Of a DNA stretch of 64,000 nt, positions 1-9,292 are shown in pieces. The DNA comes from Stentor roeselii (lineage: Eukaryota > Ciliophora > Heterotrichea > Heterotrichida > Stentoridae). Numbering within the stretch: position 1 is the first letter of the stretch; the number at the start of each line of letters is the position of its first letter. The notes under the pieces are model-generated. The model saw only the letters and a program-made list of their open reading frames with translations. It was not told the origin of the DNA and searched no databases. The stretch spans positions 62,001-126,000 of the forward strand of contig RSEH01000109.1 of assembly GCA_006503475.1 (NCBI GenBank), in the 5' to 3' direction. A program made the translations under genes and the position numbers.

Positions 1-56
1 TAAATTCAATAAAAACTCATCATTTTCTTCGATCCATAAAAATCATAATTATCTCA

Positions 57-1613
57 ATGGACATTGAAGACCTTTTGAATTTACTCGCGCTCGCTGAAGG
101 TAAAACATAAACAGAAGTGATCGCGCTGAACCCCAACTCTTATGAAACAGTCCTCAAATACGAGGTCTCTCGAGAAAAAACTTTCAAAAAAGTCGGGATC
201 ATCTACTCCCCTTCAAAAGTCTGGAAACTGCTAGAAACCAAGAAAAACCATGAAAAAACTCTCGATCTCGACAAAATTCTCGAAAGACTCAACATCTCTC
301 ACGACCACAACTTTAAAATGAGAAAGTTCATCGAAGAGCTTTTCGCCTTATTTGAAAATTTCACACGAAACACTCTCGTCATCATGGAAGGCGCGAAGCC
401 AGTCCCTCATCCTCCAACACTCAAAGCTCAAGACTTGGGGCAAGTTTTCATTCGGGACTTAGAAAAATTCAGAGAACTCGACGAAAAAGAAGAGAAAATG
501 CTTGAAATTTACACAAGTGAATTTTTAACTCTAGAGAAAGAAGTCAACTTTCTCATTGCAGACTTACAAGACAAGTTCCTTTCTTTGCAAAATCAAAGTT
601 TTTCCAATTCAAACTTTTCACAAAAAAACTCAGAAGACGGCAGGTTCCACGACCTTCTTGACACCTGCCACGAGTACTCTGAACAGATTCAAGAACTGAA
701 AAGTCAACTGTTGCAAGCCAGTCATGCTTTGGAAAAACTTCAAAGTGACCAGGACAATTCTTATTATCTTGACTTGATCTCGAAATTAGAAGGAAAAGTT
801 CATGAAATTACTAAAGACCTCGCAATTCGAGATAAAAGAATAGAAAAACTTGCTGAAACTGTCAAATTTTATGAGGAAAAAAATATTGAACTTGAAAAAG
901 AACTTGAATTTGCAGGGAGAAACTCGGAAAGGGGGATTAAGGATCAAGTGTCTGACTTGGAAAATCAGATAAATGAGTTAAATCGATTACTTGGGGTAAA
1001 AAATAATGACCTTGAAGAAACTCTTGATAATCTCAGGTATTTGCAGGAAGAACTCGCAGTTTATAAGTATCGAAAAGGAAAAAGACTTGAGAAAGCGGAA
1101 AGTTCTGATAATGAAATAAATGAGTTAAGGTCTTTCAATGCGGACCTTAAGGAAAAAGTCCAGGCGTATAAAGAAAAGTTGAATGATGTCGCTGAAGAAC
1201 TTATTTCATATAAAAATCAGTGTATTGAGTATCGAGAAGAAAACTTGTCGTTAAAAGTCTTGGCTGGAGAACGAAAAGATGATCGTTCGCAGCAGGTCTA
1301 TAAAAACGTTCTTGACCAGGTCAAAGACATGATTCAAGCCATCAGCGAAAAATATGCAAATGACTGGAAAAACACTCGGGAAGATGAAAATGACTATGAA
1401 AGAATTTTCACTGATATTCAGTTTTTAAAGAACCTTCTCAGCAAAATGGCTTTTGATAATAACTGGCTTGTCGATCAACTTGAAGAACTTGGACAGGAAA
1501 ACATGAAATTAAAGGAAAACTCAGTCAGTTTCTTTAACGACTCCTTCTCAGAGTTCCCCGGAAGTAGCATTAAAAAAGATTATTCAAAGTTATCATACAA
1601 GACTCCAGATTAA
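57..1613 (+). CDS. Long coiled-coil protein, two exons
   Basis: I do not recognise the family. The gene starts at the ATG at 57, and a 15-nt intron (100-114) joins a 14-codon first exon to the main frame, giving 513 residues. Without the intron the frame would have to begin at a GTG. Residues 1-150 are mixed helical and charged. From about residue 150 to the end the protein is almost continuous heptad-like coiled coil rich in E, K, L and N, with an S/N-rich break near residues 170-185. The C-terminus is Ser/Phe-rich. Such proteins are common in ciliate basal bodies and cortex, but that placement is only inference. The stop (TAA) lies 31 bp before the next ATG on the same strand. Confidence concerns the gene model, not the function. 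Confidence 0.85.
100..114 (+). other. 15-nt intron
   Basis: GTAAAACATAAACAG, with A at position 10. Removal links ATG 57 to the long frame, phase 1. Confidence 0.85.
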
Positions 1614-1644
1614 TAAATATAAATATTTTTTAAGCAAGTAATTA

Positions 1645-2838
1645 ATGGATCGTCTGAGAATCATCACTTCTCACCTCTCTTCAGGGACTTCTGAAGATGT
1701 CTGCATAGTAGCGATGGGGAGGTCCCCTATCCACCCCGCAGGCGGGGCGTTGAAAAGTTTATCAATGCCAGAGCTAGCAGCATGTACAATAAAGCCGATT
1801 CTTGAAAAATACTCAATAAGTCCATCATCAATAGAAGAGCTATACCTAGGTTGTGTGAGTACAACGAACATTGGGCAATCTCCATCAAAGCAAGCTGCAG
1901 TCCTAGCAGGACTGCGAGATTCCGTATCCTGCTTCACTCTCAACAAGCTCTGCGCGAGTGGAATGAAAGCTCTGACCCTAGCCAGCCTTTCCATCCGAAG
2001 CGGGCAGGCGAGTTGTGTCTTGGCTGGAGGTGCTGAGTCGATGTCAAACTATCCTTACACCCTTCAAGTCCGCAACGGCATCGGCAACAAGGCCAAAGAC
2101 TCTCTTGGAAGTGACGTGCTTCCAGATGCGGTCACCAAAGAGCTTCCAGTAAAAATCTCAGACTATGTCAGTGCAAAACTCCGCATCACTAAAGAAGAAC
2201 TCGATAATTACGCAACTCTTAGCTGCCAAAGAGCTGCCCGTGCTGAGAAAGAAGGAAAGTTTAAAAAGGAAATCGTTGAAATTCAACATAAGAAACTTCT
2301 TGTTAATAACTCTCAGGATTCACTTCGGCCTGCAGAAGCTGTCAAGAAATTTAAACCGATTCATCAGGGGGGGACTACTTCTGTTGGAAATACTTGTGGA
2401 CTTAATGATGGAGCTGCTTTTGTTGTACTTGCTAGTCGAAAGGCTGCTCGGGAAAATCAATGGAAAGTCTTGGCTGTTGTTAAGGATTTCGCTGATGCTG
2501 AACAGGAATCGAACTTGTTTATTTTAAGTCCTTCACTTGCTATAGAGAAAATGATGAGTAGGAATTGTTTTTCTTTGCAACAGGTTCAGCTTTTTGAGTT
2601 TAATGAACCTTTTGCTTCGGCTGTTATTGGAAATGCTTTACTGCTTGGTCTTAGTGTTGAGAGGATTAATGTTAATGGAGGAGCACTTGCGTTTGGACAT
2701 CCTGTTGGAAGCTCTGGGTGTAGGATTGTTGTGAGTTTGATTTCGCAACTTTTGGAACGTAGGGAGGAAATGGGAATCGCAGCTATTTGTAATGGAGCTG
2801 GAGGGGCTTCAACTGTTTTGATCAAGGCAGAAATTTAA
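1645..2838 (+). CDS. Acetyl-CoA acetyltransferase (thiolase)
   Basis: This enzyme condenses two acetyl-CoA, or thiolytically cleaves acetoacetyl-CoA, in ketone/isoprenoid or branched-chain metabolism. It has 397 residues, the normal thiolase length. Visible signatures are the acyl-accepting Cys103 in NKLCASGMKA, the NEPFA motif (usually NEAFA), the NVNGGALAFGHPVG loop with the catalytic His, and the C-terminal CNGAGGAS block with the second catalytic Cys. All catalytic residues are present, so it should be active. The N-terminus (about 18 residues before the thiolase fold) lacks acidic residues at first and could be a weak mitochondrial signal, so cytosol versus mitochondrion is open. There is no intron. 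It is followed by about 1 kb without a convincing gene. Confidence 0.95.
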   Translation: MDRLRIITSHLSSGTSEDVCIVAMGRSPIHPAGGALKSLSMPELAACTIKPILEKYSISPSSIEELYLGCVSTTNIGQSPSKQAAVLAGLRDSVSCFTLNKLCASGMKALTLASLSIRSGQASCVLAGGAESMSNYPYTLQVRNGIGNKAKDSLGSDVLPDAVTKELPVKISDYVSAKLRITKEELDNYATLSCQRAARAEKEGKFKKEIVEIQHKKLLVNNSQDSLRPAEAVKKFKPIHQGGTTSVGNTCGLNDGAAFVVLASRKAARENQWKVLAVVKDFADAEQESNLFILSPSLAIEKMMSRNCFSLQQVQLFEFNEPFASAVIGNALLLGLSVERINVNGGALAFGHPVGSSGCRIVVSLISQLLERREEMGIAAICNGAGGASTVLIKAEI

Positions 2839-3854
2839 ATGGATTATTGATTTTGATTAGGTGATTAGATTGGATATTTGGGTTTTTTAAGATATCAGTA
2901 TAGATTGATGTCTTTAGTAGAGATAGAAATGATGAATTATTTGAGAGTTTTTTTTTGTTTTATGTAGTTTTAAAGGAGAATAATTTTGGTTATATTATTA
3001 AAGTTAACAAGAGATTTTTTTTATTTTTGATATTTCAATTTATTGATATTCTATCAGATATTTATCAATTTTTTGGTTATCTGTATTTTTTGTGCTATTC
3101 TTGAATATTCAAGATGAATTTCAATATATATTTTTTCTTGCAAGTCAAGAAAATTGATTATTACTTTCACAAAATTATATTGATTTTTTAAGAATTTAAA
3201 GGGATCATAAGTTAGAAATTTTACAAGCAACATTTATTCTATGAAAATTAGTTTGATTTAAATTAGGATAAAACAACATTCCACTCTGAATTATCTAACA
3301 TCAATTATTCTAATTTTCAGCCTCATATTGTGCATTTGTTTACAGCACTTAAAAAAAAATTCAATCGCTTTTCTATCTTAATTTAAACCAATAAAAGAAT
3401 CTATGAGGCTTTCTTAATAAACATTAAATAAAAAAATATTAACTTAATCTTGTAGCAGGAGCAACTTTAATCAAAATCTTTGAAGTAACCACTGATTTAA
3501 TTATTAAAACTTAAGATCGATAAGACAAATTATAATTCATTCGGAAATAAAAAGTCAAAGTATAATGTCATATAATGAATTATTTTTTGTATTATTAATT
3601 ATTTTAAATTCTTTTAGTTTTTGTTTTGCATCTTTAAATCCTTATTCAATCATCAGTGAGCATTAATTTTCCTGAAAACACATTACTTAATATTTATCTT
3701 AAAAAAGAAATTTGATGATAATAGAATCAGAGGTCTTGAATCATCTATTTCTTTTATAAGCTTGCTGAAAATTATCTAAAAATATTCATGATTGGTTGTT
3801 TATCTAAAATTCATCAATATCTAATTTCCATTTCGAATCAGAAATAGTTTTGCA
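2839..3854. other. AT-rich intergenic stretch, about 1 kb
   Basis: This is the longest gene-free stretch. It is very AT-rich, with poly-T and poly-A runs and no coding-like frame even when 15-nt introns are allowed. A 33-codon hydrophobic ORF at 3564-3665 (+) is probably chance. No tRNA-like or snRNA-like sequence was seen. It presumably holds the 3' end of the thiolase transcript and the promoter of the carrier gene. Confidence 0.6.
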
Positions 3855-4751
3855 ATGGAATCATCCAGTCTAGTTTCAGCACTGGCTGGTCTAGTAGGTT
3901 CTTTAAGTAACTTGATTCTGTATCCTTTAGAGTTCATTAAGATCAACATTATAGCAGGTGACGGATACAGTAAAAACTTCATTCCTCGATACAACTCAAT
4001 TCGCGAAGCCACCAAATCATTATACTCATCACAAGGTTTCCTCTCCTTCTACCGTGGAAGCCACGTGAATTTATTTTCCTCAATATCCTGGTCAATATAC
4101 TTCTACATCTACTCCCTATCGAAATCAGCCCATTCTGACCTGATCGAATCATATCCAAACATATTCAAGCTTTTAACAGCATCAGAAGCAGCGATTCTTT
4201 CTCGAATAATAACAAGTCCCTTATGGGTGGTGAAGACTCGTTTGATCCTTCAAAGAAACTCATCATCTTGGTACGGCGACACAACAGAGGTAGTTAAAAA
4301 GATCTGGATCACTGATGGATTCACTGGTTTCTTCGCAGGGCTAGCGCCAGGGCTTCTGTTATGTGTGAATGGAGTCGCCAACCTCTACGCATACGAAGTC
4401 CAAAAAGAATGCTTTGAAAGTTACTCGCCACTCGCCATTGGACTTTATGGAATTAACAGCAAATTTTTCTCATCTGTCATCAGCTACCCCATTCAACTCG
4501 TGATGATTAAAATGCAGCAGGAACAGTACTCAAGCACTATTCTCCAGAAGGCGAATGAGATCAAAGCGAAAGGATATGACAGGAAAAAGATTTTCACTGG
4601 AACTGCTAATTGTGTAGGTACTGTTTATCGAAATGAAGGGTTTAAAGGGTTTTACAGAGGGTTTTCTTTGCAGGTTTTAAGGACTCTTCCGACGAACGGA
4701 CTGTTTTTCATTCTTTATGAAGAAACTTTGAAGTTCTTTAGGAATGAGTAG
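3855..4751 (+). CDS. Mitochondrial carrier, SLC25A32-like
   Basis: A 298-residue mitochondrial carrier with three tandem modules of two helices, exchanging a solute across the inner mitochondrial membrane. The carrier signature Px[DE]xx[KR] appears as PLEFIK in repeat 1, PLWVVKTR in repeat 2 and a degenerate PIQLVMIKMQQ in repeat 3. The Trp in the second signature is a hallmark of the SLC25A32/pyrimidine-nucleotide/NAD branch (folate, FAD, NAD or nucleotide transport), so I place it there; the substrate cannot be decided from sequence alone. GFxGFYRG-like elements close modules 1 and 3. There is no intron. The start is the first ATG of the frame, just after an AT-rich leader. Confidence 0.85.
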   Translation: MESSSLVSALAGLVGSLSNLILYPLEFIKINIIAGDGYSKNFIPRYNSIREATKSLYSSQGFLSFYRGSHVNLFSSISWSIYFYIYSLSKSAHSDLIESYPNIFKLLTASEAAILSRIITSPLWVVKTRLILQRNSSSWYGDTTEVVKKIWITDGFTGFFAGLAPGLLLCVNGVANLYAYEVQKECFESYSPLAIGLYGINSKFFSSVISYPIQLVMIKMQQEQYSSTILQKANEIKAKGYDRKKIFTGTANCVGTVYRNEGFKGFYRGFSLQVLRTLPTNGLFFILYEETLKFFRNE

Positions 4752-4935
4752 TAAGATAAGTTTGTATTGAATGCAAGGTTTATAACTAACGATTAACCAA
4801 AGGCTTGAAAAAATTCAAAAGATAAAAAAGCTTCGCAGTTTTAAGTAATCCTTAATCCTCCAGTCTTCCTTAAAGCCACTTTCCCTGGGTGTAACTCGAG
4901 ACTTCTAAAATATCAAATCAACATTGTTGAAAAAA

Positions 4936-6818
4936 ATGATAAGTTGGTTTTCTATCTTGCTGGTCATCGCCTCTTTCATGCTAATCGTCCAGCTACTGCG
5001 CATCTACCCATCGAAAGAAACCCCGAAGTATGTCTATGTCTTTGTCTTCATCGGGTGGTGGCTTCCGTTTGTATCAATCGCTTTGATCCCTTTTGATGTG
5101 TACTGCGCACTTTCAGGGCAAGACCAGTCGTCGCTGCTCTATGTCAGTTGGGATATTCTGTATTGGGTCACTTTTTCCTTCTGTTGGGTTATCATGCCTT
5201 TGCTCAAGAACTTCATGACTGCAGGTGAGTTCACGTTTTGGACGAAAGTCTTGTCGGCTCTTATGGTGCGTGTTAGGTATCTGCTTGTACTTCTATCATT
5301 ATTCATCGCTTTCATCATCTACCTAGCAGTTGTCGAGAACCTTGACAAGCAAACAATGAGTGCATTTTTAGCAGCCATGGGAAACTTCTGGGGACTATTC
5401 CTAATCATCATCCTGATGGGATACGGTGTCGTCGCAATTCCCAGAATATGGTGGTATAAAGGAGAGTACAAAAAATCATTAAACTACTTCTACTTAAAAG
5501 CCGTTCAACTCGACGAGAAAAGAATAGACGCTGCATACGAACTCGACCAGCTCATACTAAAAGCAATCGCTTTCGAGAAAGAAACCAGATACGACCCCAA
5601 ACTTCACGATTATGCAGAAAGAGTAATCGAAAGATGTCCAAAAGACGAACTAGAAGTAAACCGAAATCGAACTTACAACCTTCCCGAAGCTGAAAGAGCA
5701 ACAGTCAAAGCCCTCGTCAACCTCAACACGAATTTAAAAAATCTAAAGTCCGAAAGAGTGCGTCTTGAATGGTAATGAGAATATAGAGCCGATGGGAACA
5801 GCTGCTAGCCCAAACTTTCGCTATTCAAGACATTCTAGATAACCGTAACAACAAAGAAAAATACATCAGAAGCTTCTTCTGGCCACAAAAAACCGGCCGA
5901 GCAGCTAGAACAAGAGAAGTATTAGAATGGTGGTGGTATTCTAAGATTTACCCGATTTTCACTAAAGTCTTGGTGGTCTTTTTCGCAGCTTTTAGTATAC
6001 TCGTGATTTTAGGAGAAAGTACTTTATTTGTTGATACATCTGTAGGACTTTTCCCGATTTTTTTTAAAGATGACCATGGAGATGTAGGGACTCAGATACT
6101 GTGTTTTATTCCGATGACTTACTTGTTCTGCACTGCTTATATCGGGTTGTTCACTTTGAGGATTCCAGGGTCTTACGGACTTTACAATAAAAATCACACA
6201 GATCCAGCGAATCTCGTCTGGAGCGCGTTTTTCACTTCGAGACTGGTACAGCCGTTGATTTACAATTATTTACTTTTTATCAAAGTCACCGGTACTGAGT
6301 TCCAAAAGGTAATGGGCGTTATGAACTTGGTACCTTTTTTAGGAAATGATTTCTCGAAGTACTTTCCAATCGTCATCGTTGTTTTCGCGATTTTAAACGC
6401 TTTTGACTTTTACACGTGGATCATGGTAAAACTTGGAATTCCTCAGTTGTCTTTTGCTGATAACTTTGATAAGGGAAAACTTGATGAAGGAGTGGTGTTG
6501 GTGAGGAAAGGTAAGGAGTAGGTAGCGAGACAGGCGAAGGAAAAAGGATATGAACATAAACCTGTTGTGCCTCAGTCTTATGACACTCAAAGCTCGAAGG
6601 ACTCAAAAGATAAAAAAGAGAGCAAAGATAAGAAAGAAAAAAAAGAAAAGGAAGAAAAGAAAGAAAAGAAAGATACCAAACCCAAGTCTAAGCCTCCCCC
6701 ACAGGCGACTTCAGAGCAAGAAAGAAGCATTTCTATGAGCAAGAACTCAGGCTCTCGATATGAAACCCTGAAAAAGCGAAACGCGAACGACTCACTGAAA
6801 ACTCCATTACGTAGCTAA
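4936..6818 (+). CDS. LMBRD2: LMBR1-domain membrane protein, LMBRD2-like
   Basis: A multi-pass membrane protein of about 616 residues related to LMBRD2 (LMBR1 family; reported roles in receptor trafficking and cAMP signalling). The ATG at 4936 is used; upstream codons in frame are TTG. Five or so N-terminal helices are followed by a cytosolic coiled section, then the family block around SRWEQLLAQTF and QDIL, four more helices, and a very Lys/Glu-rich tail (KKEKKEKEEKK) matching the basic tail of LMBRD2. Two introns are inferred. The second (6511-6525) is a clean 15-mer. At the first (from 5772) a perfect 15-mer leaves the frame off by one base, and a 17-nt removal (5772-5788) restores it. The stop overlaps the stop of the opposing pseudokinase gene. 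Confidence 0.85.
5772..5788 (+). other. Probable intron of irregular length (17 nt, or 15 nt plus a 1-nt sequence error)
   Basis: GTAATGAGAATATAG at 5772-5786 is a perfect 15-mer with A at position 10, but joining there yields TGA at once. Ending at the AG at 5787-5788 gives an open frame. A missing G before the donor would also resolve it. Confidence 0.55.
6511..6525 (+). other. 15-nt intron
   Basis: GTAAGGAGTAGGTAG, A at position 10, phase 1. Removal extends the LMBRD2-like frame through its Lys-rich tail to 6818. Confidence 0.85.
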
Positions 6819-7654
6819 TCCATATCTAAAATATTTAGCATCCAGTCACTCTCAAGAGCAGACTGAGCGGAAAATCGATTTTCAGGGTTCTTCTGAATAA
6901 GTTTCTTGATAAATCCTTTCGCAGGAGTAGAAAGACCTTCAACAGAATAAACACATTCATCAATCTTCTGAATAATGTCTGACTTCTCCTTGCCGTCAAA
7001 AGGAAGACTCCCTTTCAGCAGGTAAAACAAAATGATTCCTAAGCTCCACATGTCAGAAGCACAAGAGTAGCTCTCAGCGAAAGCCTCAGGTGGAAGAAAG
7101 TTATAATTACATCGAGACATCGAAAAATTCTCTTCTTCAAACCTGGCATTTGTAAAGTCAATCAATTTGACTTTCCGGTCAAGGACTTTAACAGTGCCCA
7201 TCGTGAGATTGCCGTAGTAAATCTTTTGTTTATGCATCGATTCAAGCGCTCTTAGAATTTTTTTGCAGATTTTTCGAGTCGCTGTCTCACCAAGTGTCGG
7301 GTTTTCTTGAAGCAGGTCAAGTAAGGTGAGGCCTTGGAAGTCTTCAGTGACTTCATGGAAAACTGTTTCGTCTTCATAGACGCCTTCTAAGATGATGATG
7401 TTTTCGTGTTTTAGATTTTTCAGGATTGAAGTTTCTTGTAGAAGAAGTGATAAATCGCCTGAGGCTTTTTTGTATAAACTTGTGATTAGGACTGACTCTG
7501 AAGGGTTTGAACGTTTTTGACCTCGACGCTTGATCCCGATGTCAGAAGGCAGAGGGTTCGGGTGGATCACGTAGTGATCTTCGATGTTAGACTCGATGAA
7601 GGTCTCGTGGATCTGAAGGTTCTCGTTGCTGCAGCAACTGAGCGAGATTCCCAT
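6815..7654 (-). CDS. Acylated CAMK/CDPK-type pseudokinase, no EF-hands
   Basis: A 279-residue protein with a kinase fold but key catalytic residues lost. The N-terminus MGISLSCC fits N-myristoylation at Gly2 plus palmitoylation at Cys7/8, so membrane anchoring is likely. The glycine loop is unrecognisable, the beta-3 VAIK Lys position is Thr (VLIT, about residue 58), HRD is replaced by YGN (about 147-149) and DFG by DFT (166-168). The structural core is intact: a PPE in place of APE near 190, DMWSLGIILFYLLKG, and the final Arg motif ENRF. It is therefore a pseudokinase, perhaps a scaffold or regulator. No calcium-binding region follows. The gene is convergent with the LMBRD2-like gene and shares stop-codon bases with it. 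Confidence 0.85.
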   Translation of the reverse strand: MGISLSCCSNENLQIHETFIESNIEDHYVIHPNPLPSDIGIKRRGQKRSNPSESVLITSLYKKASGDLSLLLQETSILKNLKHENIIILEGVYEDETVFHEVTEDFQGLTLLDLLQENPTLGETATRKICKKILRALESMHKQKIYYGNLTMGTVKVLDRKVKLIDFTNARFEEENFSMSRCNYNFLPPEAFAESYSCASDMWSLGIILFYLLKGSLPFDGKEKSDIIQKIDECVYSVEGLSTPAKGFIKKLIQKNPENRFSAQSALESDWMLNILDMD

Positions 7655-7775
7655 ATTATTATATCTTCTGCCTCTTAATGGATAGCTTGAATTATGATTT
7701 GCTTCAGGGGCTTTATTGAGTCACAATTTGAATTTCTATTCTTTAATCTTCTATTCGATTACTTCTAATATTTAA

Positions 7776-8228
7776 ATGTCTCTAGAAAATTCTTTTCCTG
7801 ACTACCAACCCAAACGATTCGGAGTAAAGTTCAACCCACCAATGATCGTCTTGGAATACCTGGTCCCGTCAACTGGGAAGCTTTATCATCATAAAATGAA
7901 ATTGAGGGATCTCACGAAAAGTAGTGACCCTTATCATTATCTGGAACATATAAAACGACGGCATGCTTTATACTTAAGTACTTCTAAAGTTTCGGATGAA
8001 CAGATCCTTGGATTGATTCGGAAGGTCCAGGATAATTGCATGGAAGACTTTTCGAAGCTGGATCTCAATAAAATGACACCGGAAGAAGCGATGAAGTATA
8101 AGAAAAAAATGGATGAAGCTTATAAGGGGCACTTTAAAAGACCTGGGGATCCTGGGTTTCAGTATGATGTTGAGCAGAACTTTGAACAGAACCTTGAAGC
8201 TAGTTGGGATGAAGATGAGGACTTTTAG
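7776..8228 (+). CDS. CEP19: Centrosomal/basal-body protein CEP19
   Basis: A 150-residue homologue of CEP19, a small centriole-associated protein that in animals recruits RABL2 and IFT-B to start ciliogenesis. Matching features are the N-terminal FGVKFNPPMIVLEY block, a central helix ending in DLNKM, and the C-terminal GDPGFQYDVE followed by an acidic WDEDEDF tail, all in the family order and at the usual length (about 160). In a cell covered with basal bodies it is expected at centriole distal ends; this is inferred from the family. No intron was seen. It is divergent from the pseudokinase (about 120 bp between starts), and the next gene starts only 31 bp downstream. Confidence 0.88.
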   Translation: MSLENSFPDYQPKRFGVKFNPPMIVLEYLVPSTGKLYHHKMKLRDLTKSSDPYHYLEHIKRRHALYLSTSKVSDEQILGLIRKVQDNCMEDFSKLDLNKMTPEEAMKYKKKMDEAYKGHFKRPGDPGFQYDVEQNFEQNLEASWDEDEDF

Positions 8229-8259
8229 GATATGAGTTATGAGATAAGCTGGTTATAAT

Positions 8260-8532
8260 ATGGTGGGATTTGGCTCGAGATTAGCTTTCAGCGTCATCAG
8301 AGCGTAAAGATTAAGCAGGAGCTCTAGAACATTAAAAACTCCAAGTTTTAACAATATTTGTTTTAGAAACCTCAGCTCATTGTAAGAAACATCCAGTAAT
8401 ACATTTAGGGCTGAGCAGGTCAGAATCACAACCACCCAGCTGCACAATTTGGCTTTACTTTATCCAGTTGGTAAAAGAGTCGATGATGAGGATGACTTAA
8501 CAACTAAAGAGTCTGAGGATGATGGAATGTAA
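8260..8532 (+). CDS. Small three-exon protein with mitochondrial-type leader
   Basis: No long frame exists here. The gene appears only when two 15-nt introns (8304-8318 and 8382-8396) are removed, joining exons of 44, 63 and 136 nt into 80 codons. The predicted protein begins MVGFGSRLAFSVIRASSR and keeps a basic, Ser/Arg-rich, acid-free character for about 40 residues, with a plausible matrix-peptidase site near CFRNLS, so import into mitochondria is likely. The remainder (RITTTQLHNLALLYPVGKR then an acidic tail) matches no family I recognise. The two introns both fit the window's consensus (GTAA, A10, CAG), which makes chance unlikely. An antisense ORF at 8253-8447 is its shadow. Confidence 0.7.
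8304..8318 (+). other. 15-nt intron
   Basis: GTAAAGATTAAGCAG, A at position 10, phase 2. Confidence 0.75.
8382..8396 (+). other. 15-nt intron
   Basis: GTAAGAAACATCCAG, A at position 10, phase 2. Confidence 0.75.
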
Positions 8533-9292
8533 GTAATTCTTATATATATAGTATCCGTAAAGACTCTAATTCGCAAAGGTGCCCATTGATAAAAACAATA
8601 AGCAGAGTCGAGGATTAGATAATTAGAGATAGTTTTAGTTTAGACCATTTTAAGTTGATTGAAGAATATGGATGAAAACTGTTACAATTTCGCAATGTTT
8701 TGCATTAGAAAATCCTGGAAACTTCTCGATTTAGTTGATTAGAGAAAATGTTGGTTTTAGGTTTTTGTTTACTTTAACTTGCTTTATTATAAAAATTTGG
8801 ATGGTATTTTCAGGTTTTTTTTAAATCTTATGGATGAATGACTTTGAGAGAAAATAAGAATTTTAATTTAAGTTAATCAAATGTACTTGAAGACTCAAAT
8901 TGAGAGTCTGCCTCAATTATAGTAAGTAATGAACCGGATTGTATCAACATCTTGTATTTTTTTGGAAGATTTTTCGCGTTGGGAATTTTAATGTCTGTTT
9001 TTTTTTCTGTATTCTTGGTGTTCCTTGTCATTTTAACATACCCGCATCCCATTTTTATATGCTTACTACTTTAAAGTCAGTAAATTTATTAACAACATCT
9101 TTTAATTCAGCAATAGCAAATTTTATTATCTTTCGAGAGCATAATTTACTGGTGCTCCTTTTAGTAGAGTAAAAAGTCCGAAAATGCTTTTCGCATCAAA
9201 TACACTGAACTTGAATCAATTATCAATAAAGCTCAAAAAATCTCCTCCTACAAAGCTACTTCCTAATTAATTAAACCAAAATACTAAAATCT
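8533..9292. other. Intergenic stretch, 760 bp
   Basis: AT-rich. It holds two short inverted repeats: GACTCT at 8569 paired with AGAGTC about 40 bases on, and AGACTC/GAGTCT separated by a few bases near 8890. A 77-codon T-rich ORF at 8939-9172 starts with TTG and has no coding-like composition. I see no gene or RNA I can name. Confidence 0.5.

Noticed and set aside
2165-2527. 120-codon plus ORF inside the thiolase gene
   Set aside because: Another frame of a clearly conserved thiolase; leucine- and arginine-rich shadow.
3564-3665. 33-codon hydrophobic ORF in the 1-kb spacer
   Set aside because: Composition is the same as the AT-rich surroundings and there is no support; probably chance.
8253-8447. 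64-codon minus-strand ORF with hydrophobic stretches
   Set aside because: It starts with TTG, runs antisense to the three-exon plus-strand gene at 8260-8532, and matches no family.
8569-8910. Two short hairpins as RNA genes or terminators
   Set aside because: Six-base stems, no further structure, expected by chance in AT-rich DNA.
8939-9172. 77-codon ORF rich in Phe and Leu
   Set aside because: TTG start, T-rich spacer, no coding-like composition or splice signals.
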